Source: a virus. From it: a stretch of DNA of 64,000 bases. Location of the stretch: positions 1 to 64,000 of the IMG/VR virus record IMGVR_UViG_3300009537_000004. One strand, given 5' to 3'. Below are positions 40,707 to 47,608 of this stretch, one piece after another. The translations under genes and the position numbers were made by a program. Each line of letters begins with the position of its first letter. Position 1 is the first letter of the stretch. Below the pieces are notes generated by a model. It worked only from the letters and a program-made list of their open reading frames with translations, was not told where the DNA came from and ran no database searches.

Positions 40707-41756
40707 ATGAGAAACAGAATATGGATTCCCGAGAAACCAATAACACACGAATTAGAAAGAGGAGAATTTAGTCCTCCAACTCTAACTGTCAAATTTGGCG
40801 GTTACTTCTATGTTGATTTGATCGATGCCAAAACTGGCAGGGTCAAAGAGCATTATGAGTTTCCAAATTTATTGACTGATACTGGAATGGATTGGGTTGG
40901 TGGACAAGCAGGCATTTCAACTTTGTTTGCTTATCTAGGTGTGGGCACGGACAATACGACTCCAAATACTGGTGATACTACATTGGGTGCGGAAGTCAGC
41001 CGAACTAATTCAGATGGAGGCTTCACTAGCGAGCAAACTAGCGGATACGTTACTGGTTCCGGCGGCCCGTTGGACTCTCCATACTACTATCAGCGCCGCG
41101 TGCGCCTGTTTACTGAAGCACAAGGTAACGGCAACCTTACTGAGTTGGGCTGGTTCAACCAAAGCTCAGGCGGCACAATGGGAGTTCGGTCACTCTTCAA
41201 AGATAGTGGAGGCTCACCCATCACAGTTACTAAGACTAGCTCTGACCAGCTAAAAGTCACTTATGAGTGGAGAATGTATCCGCCGGTAACGGTCACCACC
41301 GGCAGCATCGCGCTCAGCAAAACTGCAACATCTCACTCTTATACTGCAAGTGCATTAGATATAGATAATGACAACTATTGGGGAATCACAGATGGAATGA
41401 CTGTTGATATGCTTTTGCTCTATCGAGCATATGCTGTCGCCTCAGCTTCTCAGGTAATATCACCAACCGGCAGTGAATCAAATTTCTTAGGAGGTTCCAG
41501 TTTTATTCCTGCCGACGATAACACCGTTCAATCTTATTCGGCCGGCACATTCTATTTGGATCTGGAATCTACATGGAATGCCGCTACTGCTAATTTTGGG
41601 TCAGGAGGAATTCCTGGTTTTGGCTTGGCTACTGCGGACAGCTCCAACAGAAGACAATGGCAAGTATATGTTTCGGAATCAATCAAGAAAACTAACTTAG
41701 ACCAACTGAAATTGAACTGGCGCATTACATGGGATAGGGCAGTAATAACATCATAA
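40707..41756 (+). CDS. fibre-block structural protein, paralogue 1
   Basis: A 349-residue protein. It shares with the next gene the N-terminal R-I-W-I-P-E, then G-G-Y-F-Y-V-D-L-I-D-A-K-T-G, N-L-(L/I)-T-D-x-G, L-T-E-L-G-W and (Y/F)-K-T-S. The remainder is beta-rich. The pair looks like a tandem duplication. It resembles phage tail-tip or fibre proteins that contact a polymer, but no named family is evident. Confidence 0.6.
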   Translation: MRNRIWIPEKPITHELERGEFSPPTLTVKFGGYFYVDLIDAKTGRVKEHYEFPNLLTDTGMDWVGGQAGISTLFAYLGVGTDNTTPNTGDTTLGAEVSRTNSDGGFTSEQTSGYVTGSGGPLDSPYYYQRRVRLFTEAQGNGNLTELGWFNQSSGGTMGVRSLFKDSGGSPITVTKTSSDQLKVTYEWRMYPPVTVTTGSIALSKTATSHSYTASALDIDNDNYWGITDGMTVDMLLLYRAYAVASASQVISPTGSESNFLGGSSFIPADDNTVQSYSAGTFYLDLESTWNAATANFGSGGIPGFGLATADSSNRRQWQVYVSESIKKTNLDQLKLNWRITWDRAVITS

Positions 41757-41767
41757 GGAGTCTATAA

Positions 41768-42739
41768 ATGGAAAGAAGAAGGATTTGGATTCCTGAAAGT
41801 TATTGTTCTTCTATTGTGGAATTACCACCAATTGGTATAGGTGGATACTTCTATGTTGATTTGATTGACGCAAAAACAGGTCACATCAGACAGCACTTGG
41901 AGTTTTCTAATCTCATTACAGACGATGGCTTGGACCTTATCGGAACAGGTATCAGTTTGGACTCAATCTACAACGAGCTCGCGGTCGGCACTGGCACTAC
42001 CGCTCCCGCGGTCACCGATACTGCTCTTGAGAATGAAGTTGCTTCCACAACAAACGACAATAACATTGCTGATGTAGACGGAACGACCAGCAGCCCACGA
42101 GAGTATTCGTTTCGCCGCCGGACGCGAGTATTTTTAGAAGGCGAAGCCAATGATGATTTGACGGAGTTGGGTTGGAAGGTCGGGTCAACATTAGCAAATC
42201 GTGCACTATTCAAAGATTTGGCAGGAAATTCAACAACGGTTTACAAGACCAGCAATGATATTCTTCAAATTTCTTACGAGTATCGAATCTTTGCTCCTCT
42301 TGTTGATTTGTCAGGAAGTTTTGATTTAGGTGCCGGTTCTGGAAGTGCAACCTATACTCTCCGACCACAAAATGTGAACCAAGCAGACGGATGGGGCGCT
42401 CTCCGAAGTGATATGGGAGACTTATCAACTGCATTTGCTAAGTTACATGAAACTTCTACTTTAGGGTCACGAACTGGGAATAACGACCCGTCGCCGTCAG
42501 ATGAAGAATCCAGTAGCAGTTTAGCTCCTTATACACCTGGCAATTATTACAGAGATATAGAATATGTGTGGACATTTGCCGCCGCAAATTTTACAACTGG
42601 TGTTGGTTTGATTACTTGGAATCCGTGGTATACTACTGGTAACAAAGCAATATGGCAAATGAGTTTGAGCGGCCAAATAGCTAAGAGCGCCGCAACTAAA
42701 TTCACCATATTTTTCCGTCAAGCATGGAATAGAGTCTAA
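41768..42739 (+). CDS. fibre-block structural protein, paralogue 2
   Basis: A 323-residue protein homologous to its upstream neighbour over most of its length (R-I-W-I-P-E, F-Y-V-D-L-I-D-A-K-T-G, L-T-E-L-G-W, A-L-F-K-D). Its C-terminal end (I-F-F-R-Q-A-W-N-R-V) corresponds to the W-R-I-T-W-D-R-A end of paralogue 1. AAGGAG precedes the ATG. The two may be alternative or heteromeric fibre subunits. Confidence 0.6.
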   Translation: MERRRIWIPESYCSSIVELPPIGIGGYFYVDLIDAKTGHIRQHLEFSNLITDDGLDLIGTGISLDSIYNELAVGTGTTAPAVTDTALENEVASTTNDNNIADVDGTTSSPREYSFRRRTRVFLEGEANDDLTELGWKVGSTLANRALFKDLAGNSTTVYKTSNDILQISYEYRIFAPLVDLSGSFDLGAGSGSATYTLRPQNVNQADGWGALRSDMGDLSTAFAKLHETSTLGSRTGNNDPSPSDEESSSSLAPYTPGNYYRDIEYVWTFAAANFTTGVGLITWNPWYTTGNKAIWQMSLSGQIAKSAATKFTIFFRQAWNRV

Positions 42740-43851
42740 TGGCCCTCCCTACCGGATCTGTAGGACAAAGTTGGGGAACTTTCGCGTTTCCAATCACTGC
42801 CGGTTCGCCAGCAGTATCTCGTTCTTTGCCTACCGAATTTGTGGTCACTTATGAAGCACCTGAAGGATTGTATGCTTCCTGTTTGTCAACCTACACTCTT
42901 CGCACCAGAGAGATGGGACAAGTTAGCAGCTCCATTGCGGACTTGGGCGATTATCAGAGAATCACATGGCGGATACTTGACACAACTGCTCCTGGCGTCA
43001 TTGATACTGTTTTCTTCACCGTCCGTGGCGCGCTAGTCATTGGTATCGGCGATATAGAATTCTATTATCAATTTGAGTTCGGTGTGTCAGAATCACTACA
43101 ACGCCGTAAAGGATTGTTCATTACTTCGGAGTCATCACCACACCTAAGCATAGAGCCGTTCAATTTCCAAACAAACCTAAAATTACCTGGTGACATATAT
43201 CTTATCCCTTCTGGACTGAGCATTGACCCAGGACTTAGGATTATTGAGGTAGGAGCAACCGGAAATCAATACACCGGTAGCTTCTGGACAGCAAGGTTGA
43301 CGCAATCTATTGATGAATTGATTAGCAGAGTAACTGCTTCTAATGCTGTCTATGCTCTCACCGGCCTAATCACAGACAGAGGATATGTAACGCCACTGTC
43401 GGGTGGAATAGCTCCATTAGTTAGAAACTGGGATTGGGATGGTGGTTTGTATATGGCCGATTCCACTTCTGTTGCTATTTACGGAACTAACAAAAACTTT
43501 CTGATTCCATCAGGAAGCCTAATCATTAGGGATGGAAGTGAAATCCTTTCCGGCTCTGTAAATGTAGAAAGTGGTAGTATTTATATACGAGGGCCCGCTG
43601 TGCGCTTTGATATGCTTGGAGAGAGCGCATCAGCGTTCGTACAGGGACAGCCGTTTGTGCATTTGACGCAAAGCACCTCTCCAATAGTAAGTGTGGAATC
43701 GGGTTCACCGTTTTTGCCGGATGGAACGATGGTATTGGTTCCTGACCCAGCAACTTCGTCACTTCTACAAGAAATGCACATAAGAGCAAAAGGTAATTGG
43801 TATACTTTGGTGACGCAATCGTTTGATGTAATGGACGGCGGATTCTACTAA
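42739..43851 (+). CDS. fibre-block protein, low-GC paralogue
   Basis: A 370-residue protein whose C-terminal half matches the gene at 37399 (W-D-W-D-G-G-L-Y-M, L-I-P-S-G-S-L-I-I, S-G-S-V-N-V-E-S-G-S-I-Y, ending M-D-G-G-F-Y). Its N-terminal 190 residues are an extra domain with Ig-like strands. Codon use is that of the surrounding genome, unlike the GC-rich paralogue. It overlaps its upstream neighbour by one base. Confidence 0.6.
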   Translation: MALPTGSVGQSWGTFAFPITAGSPAVSRSLPTEFVVTYEAPEGLYASCLSTYTLRTREMGQVSSSIADLGDYQRITWRILDTTAPGVIDTVFFTVRGALVIGIGDIEFYYQFEFGVSESLQRRKGLFITSESSPHLSIEPFNFQTNLKLPGDIYLIPSGLSIDPGLRIIEVGATGNQYTGSFWTARLTQSIDELISRVTASNAVYALTGLITDRGYVTPLSGGIAPLVRNWDWDGGLYMADSTSVAIYGTNKNFLIPSGSLIIRDGSEILSGSVNVESGSIYIRGPAVRFDMLGESASAFVQGQPFVHLTQSTSPIVSVESGSPFLPDGTMVLVPDPATSSLLQEMHIRAKGNWYTLVTQSFDVMDGGFY

Positions 43852-43852
43852 T

Positions 43853-44563
43853 ATGGCAGAGACAATCATACTGATACGAAGGAGTGGTATTTCGGGCTCA
43901 GCCCCGAGTTCCGGCTCTCTGCGTGTCGGTGAGCTTGCTCTCAATACTACTGATGGCGGACTGTTTTATCACAACACAGGTTCTGACACACCCGAACTGA
44001 TCCGCGCCGGCACCGCGTCCTTCGCGCTCAACGCAGCCGTCAGTGGTGGCTCAACAGACAGCTCGTCCTGGGCCGAAACCGCATCCTACGCGGAAGTTGC
44101 ACAGACGCTTCTTGGGTCAATAGAATCTGCGTCCTGGGCCGAAACCGCATCGTTTGCGTCAAGTGTCATAAAAGAGGAGCATTTTACTGTATACTCAAGC
44201 GAACCCGCTAAAACCGTGCTGATCAATCAAACAGAAAGTCTATTTGAATATGGCCCGGAATTTAGAAAGAAAATGGTTTTGAATACTTATACTCAGGCTA
44301 GAGTTTCAACAATAGTTCATGATGCAGGATACGCTAGTTCTTCTTTAGCAATACAATACTCTGCAAATGATGGAAATGATTGGGACTTTATGAATGGCTC
44401 TACTGCTCCATCACTGAGTTTAGCGGTCACTGGAAATATTGCAGGAGAATGGGTAGATATAGTATCGGAATCCAAATCTGATATTTTACTACGATGGGTT
44501 ACTCAAGGCGGAGATTCGGTGGAAAGTCCTTCTATTGGGTCAATCATTTTAACAATTAGATAA
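43853..44563 (+). CDS. tail-fibre protein with S-W-A-E-T-A-S-(Y/F)-A repeats, copy 1
   Basis: A 236-residue protein. The N-terminal 50 residues (I-R-R-S-G-I-S-G ... L-R-V-G-E-L-A-L-N-T-T-D-G-G-L-F) resemble the N-terminal part of phage tropism-determinant/fibre proteins. Two S-W-A-E-T-A-S-(Y/F)-A repeats follow (about residues 72-105). The C-terminal 125 residues are homologous to the next gene (Q-Y-S-A-N-D, L-L-R-W-V-T). Probably a trimeric fibre segment with a binding head. Confidence 0.65.
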   Translation: MAETIILIRRSGISGSAPSSGSLRVGELALNTTDGGLFYHNTGSDTPELIRAGTASFALNAAVSGGSTDSSSWAETASYAEVAQTLLGSIESASWAETASFASSVIKEEHFTVYSSEPAKTVLINQTESLFEYGPEFRKKMVLNTYTQARVSTIVHDAGYASSSLAIQYSANDGNDWDFMNGSTAPSLSLAVTGNIAGEWVDIVSESKSDILLRWVTQGGDSVESPSIGSIILTIR

Positions 44564-44576
44564 ATAAGGGAAAAAA

Positions 44577-45374
44577 ATGTCAGATATTAAACTATTTTTT
44601 GATAGACATGTTAGTGGAACCTTTTCAGGATCCTTTGACGGTTCTATCTCAACTGCAGTAAGCGCATCGTTTGCAACGACAGCATCGTTTGCGACCCTCG
44701 CGGCTCTTGCGGATACCGGTTCTTATGTTGCTGGTGGCAATGTTGACGGCGCAGTAGCTCTAGCCGATACAGCAAGTTATGTAGCCGCTGGAAACATTGA
44801 CGGCGTAGTGGCATCTGCATCATTTGCAACGACAGCATCGTTCGCTCAGACAGGATCGTATGTTGCCGGTGGCGATGTTGACGGCGCAGTAGCTCTAGCC
44901 GATACAGCAAGTTATGTAGCCGGTGCTGATGTTGATGGAACAGTTGCGTTAGCTACCACGGCATCATTTGCCAGTAAGGCAGCGGTGGCTCCAATTCAAT
45001 TGTCTCTCAACAACAATTTTGGTGCAGATATTGTAATTACAAATCTTACCGGTTCTGTTGAGGAGTGGGATAGTGGTCAGAGAACAAAAGTTGATCTAAC
45101 TAACTACTCGCGAGCAAGAACAATTGTGAGGGTCAATCAAACAGATGTCAGCGGTGCAGTTGGTATACAATACTCAGCCGATGAATCGTCTTGGACATTC
45201 TTAGACGGCGGAGAAGGACCATCTGCGTCATTGGCAACTGTTGGAACCATAGCAAGCGATTTTGCTGAATTGGTTGGGGGCGCACAAGCCGATGTGTATG
45301 TACGCTGGGTAACTTTTTCAGGAAGTGAAGCAGACACAGCAAAACTTGGGAGCGTAACTCTGCTCGCTAGATAA
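44577..45374 (+). CDS. tail-fibre protein with A-D-T-A-S-Y-V-A repeats, copy 2
   Basis: A 265-residue protein. Residues about 20-140 consist of T-A-S-F-A and A-D-T-A-S-Y-V-A-G units, with D-G-A/V-V-A linkers, suggestive of a trimeric fibre shaft. The C-terminal 120 residues are homologous to the C-terminal domain of the previous gene (Q-Y-S-A-D-E, Y-V-R-W-V-T). A 48-base exact DNA repeat lies within the shaft. GGGAAAAAA precedes the ATG. Confidence 0.65.
   Translation: MSDIKLFFDRHVSGTFSGSFDGSISTAVSASFATTASFATLAALADTGSYVAGGNVDGAVALADTASYVAAGNIDGVVASASFATTASFAQTGSYVAGGDVDGAVALADTASYVAGADVDGTVALATTASFASKAAVAPIQLSLNNNFGADIVITNLTGSVEEWDSGQRTKVDLTNYSRARTIVRVNQTDVSGAVGIQYSADESSWTFLDGGEGPSASLATVGTIASDFAELVGGAQADVYVRWVTFSGSEADTAKLGSVTLLAR
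44740..44922 (+). repeat. 48-base direct repeat in fibre shaft
   Basis: Bases 44740-44787 are identical to 44875-44922, an offset of 135 bases (45 codons). The unit encodes N/D-V-D-G-A-V-A-L-A-D-T-A-S-Y-V-A. Exact identity at synonymous positions points to recent duplication or recombination. Confidence 0.9.
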
Positions 45375-46162
45375 TGGCAGTAACAATTGGAAAACGAGAA
45401 CTAACCTCTGGTAGTTTTACCGGATCGTTTGCTGGTGACGGCACTCTGCTTGTAGGAGTGACTTCTGATTCAGCTTCTTGGGCAGAGACTGCTTCATATG
45501 CAGAAATAGCCAACACACTTTTGGGTTCAATAGAAAGTGCTTCCTGGGCAGAGACTGCTTCGTATGCAGAAATAGTCACGCTGACCACCGATGAAAAAAT
45601 CTACTCCAATGACCAACCAGATTACAACTTTCTGGTTTTGGAAGCTGACAACTTTGGAGTATCAGCAAACAGTGTCGTTCTAAGCTCTCGCGCAGACTTA
45701 GCATTTGTATGTAACGCCAATGCGTCCGCCGGCGGCACGTATACTTTTGAGTGGGTGGTTGATGGGCAGTTTGGAAGTGGTGTTTCGGTTATGACGCTCT
45801 TGGCTATTGATAATGGAACTCGAATAGGACAGCTACAACATGCCTCCGGCAGCATAAGTGCGCCTGGCATTTCATTTATGAATGACCCTGACACCGGCAT
45901 CTATCACACTGGCACGGTGGTTGGATTGGTGTATGGAGCTGATGCAGTAGCATTTTGGAATGCCAGCGGCTTCGGTATAGCTCAGAATGAATACCTTGGG
46001 TTTGATGGTAACTTTGATACGAAGTTGTATCACAATGGCACCGATGATGAATTATTCTATGGGGCTAATGCGACTAATGATGCGTTAGTTGCGGCGGTCG
46101 TAGTGACGCAATCGGCAGCAACCGGCGACTACCCGAAGGGCACTATTTGGGCGCAATACTAA
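45374..46162 (+). CDS. tail-fibre protein with S-W-A-E-T-A-S-Y-A repeats, copy 3
   Basis: A 262-residue protein. Two A-S-W-A-E-T-A-S-Y-A-E-I repeats (about residues 35-75) match those of the gene at 43853. The C-terminal domain is different: M-N-D-P-D-T-G-I-Y-H-T-G and Y-H-N-G-T-D-D-E-L-F-Y-G are motifs seen in phage tail spikes and fibre tips. It is coupled to its upstream gene by overlap and is followed two bases later by the cysteine-rich gene. Confidence 0.6.
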   Translation: MAVTIGKRELTSGSFTGSFAGDGTLLVGVTSDSASWAETASYAEIANTLLGSIESASWAETASYAEIVTLTTDEKIYSNDQPDYNFLVLEADNFGVSANSVVLSSRADLAFVCNANASAGGTYTFEWVVDGQFGSGVSVMTLLAIDNGTRIGQLQHASGSISAPGISFMNDPDTGIYHTGTVVGLVYGADAVAFWNASGFGIAQNEYLGFDGNFDTKLYHNGTDDELFYGANATNDALVAAVVVTQSAATGDYPKGTIWAQY

Positions 46163-46163
46163 C

Positions 46164-46706
46164 ATGACCGGTAAGGTATACGACGGAAGTGCTTGGCAAA
46201 CGCCGACCACTTGGAAGGTTTATGATGGAAGTACCTGGCAGACGATAAGTCATGCTTGGGTTTATGATGGTGCGGCTTGGCAAGAGTTTATCTCTCCATG
46301 TGACCAAGTAACCTATGTCATTTCAACCACCACTACATTAGTCTCTGTGGGCTCCTGCGCAGGATGCCCAAACTCCGGTCAAGCAGGAGTAAGTTGGACA
46401 CCAAAGAGCACATGTACTAATGCCTACATGCAATGGTACATCTCAAAGAATGGTGGCAGTTATACACAGATTGGATCGGCGGGTGGCTGTGACATATCAG
46501 ACCGATATTATAGTGGATACAATGAATCAATTTATAATGTTCTATCTACTTGTAATGCAGATTGCGATTTGAGTTGCACAGCAACAACGTATCGTGGCAA
46601 AGTAGAACTATACGCCAGTTCAGACGATACACTTTGCCAGACTGAGATAGCAGCAGTATCATCCACTCGTTATGTTTGTGGATGTGGCGACTGCGGAGGA
46701 GCGTAA
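46164..46706 (+). CDS. cysteine-rich fibre-associated protein with Y-D-G-S-x-W-Q repeats
   Basis: A 180-residue protein. The first 45 residues contain three K/W-V-Y-D-G-(S/A)-x-W-Q units. The remainder has twelve cysteines, including C-A-G-C, C-N-A-D-C-D-L-S-C and a C-terminal C-G-C-G-D-C-G-G-A. The latter part may be a compact disulphide- or metal-stabilised head exposed on the virion. Its position at the end of the fibre run suggests a tip protein. No known family. Confidence 0.6.
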   Translation: MTGKVYDGSAWQTPTTWKVYDGSTWQTISHAWVYDGAAWQEFISPCDQVTYVISTTTTLVSVGSCAGCPNSGQAGVSWTPKSTCTNAYMQWYISKNGGSYTQIGSAGGCDISDRYYSGYNESIYNVLSTCNADCDLSCTATTYRGKVELYASSDDTLCQTEIAAVSSTRYVCGCGDCGGA

Positions 46707-46711
46707 ATAAA

Positions 46712-47140
46712 ATGCCAACACCAGACGGACGAGAATGGCTAAGTCCACGCAAATTAGGTTTTATCATTATGGCTCGCTTTGTAAGCACATTCAAAGGTGA
46801 ACCTTGGTTTGATGGAGGAGTAGATTGGACTTTGGATTGGGATTGGACAACAGAAACTTTCACTATTACTGGTGGTCCATTTCCGTCAACCTCTATGTTA
46901 GGACAGCCTGGAATAAAGCAACAATTCATAGATATTTTGGTTGGTGCTTATCAAACAATCGGATATAACATGGAGTTCAAGATACTTCGACTAACAGAGC
47001 GGCTGAAAGACCGCATTGCAGATGGCACTTTTACTCACATTGAACAAGTAAAGACAGCATTTAGAGATATTTATACCAAGGAAGTATTAGACCAAGTAGA
47101 CGAAGAAGGAAATCTGATATCATCAGGTTCAGGAGGCTAA
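46712..47140 (+). CDS. hypothetical protein after fibre cluster
   Basis: About 142 residues from ATG 46712, preferred over an upstream in-frame start inside the previous gene; AGGAG lies ten bases before it. The N-terminal part has a Trp-rich strand pattern (P-W-F-D-G-G-V-D-W-T-L-D-W-D-W). The C-terminal half is helical. An alternative start at the internal M-A-R-F (46770) is possible. A fibre-assembly chaperone is one idea from position, without sequence support. Confidence 0.55.
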   Translation: MPTPDGREWLSPRKLGFIIMARFVSTFKGEPWFDGGVDWTLDWDWTTETFTITGGPFPSTSMLGQPGIKQQFIDILVGAYQTIGYNMEFKILRLTERLKDRIADGTFTHIEQVKTAFRDIYTKEVLDQVDEEGNLISSGSGG

Positions 47141-47141
47141 T

Positions 47142-47318
47142 ATGGCATGCGGCGGCTGCGCAAAACGCGCAACAAAAGTCTTGAAGGCAATGGGCTACAG
47201 AGAACAAGGGAAGAACCTTGTAAGTCCGAGAGGAAAAGTTGTCCCTAACAAGGAAGTGCAAGAGCACCACGCTCGCGTCACTGCTCAAGCACTACTTGAG
47301 TTACTTAAAAAGAAGTAG
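47142..47318 (+). CDS. 58-residue Cys/Lys-rich protein
   Basis: A short gene from ATG 47142, preceded by AGGAGG at 47131, that fills the gap between two larger genes. It begins M-A-C-G-G-C-A-K-R-A-T-K and is basic and helical afterwards. The C-G-G-C pair resembles the end of the cysteine-rich protein upstream. Its ribosome site and exact fit support it as a real gene; function unknown. Confidence 0.65.
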   Translation: MACGGCAKRATKVLKAMGYREQGKNLVSPRGKVVPNKEVQEHHARVTAQALLELLKKK

Positions 47319-47326
47319 GAGGTTTT

Positions 47327-47608
47327 ATGGCAGAAAAAAGGAAGAAGCTCAGTGAAGTAGCATTTGATGCGCTCATTAATTCTCAGTTACAGCTTAATAA
47401 TGCACAGCAGCAAGTAAGACTTGCTCGTAATGATCTCAATAAAATAGTTGCGTTAATTTTAGATGGGTTAGGGTTACCAATAAACACCCAGGTTAATCTC
47501 GACCCAAAAACAAAAGAACTGGTTTATTTTTTAGAGGAGCCAAAAGATGTCATTCAGCGGTTACAAGGAAAGCCGCTGGAAGTAACTAAAGAAAAATCTG
47601 ATGACTAA
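47327..47608 (+). CDS. hypothetical helical protein
   Basis: A 93-residue protein, helical in its first half with many Gln/Asn (L-Q-L-N-N-A-Q-Q-Q-V-R-L-A) and a strand-rich end. TAGGAGG precedes the ATG. It overlaps the fusion enzyme by eight bases. No motif is recognised. Confidence 0.55.
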   Translation: MAEKRKKLSEVAFDALINSQLQLNNAQQQVRLARNDLNKIVALILDGLGLPINTQVNLDPKTKELVYFLEEPKDVIQRLQGKPLEVTKEKSDD

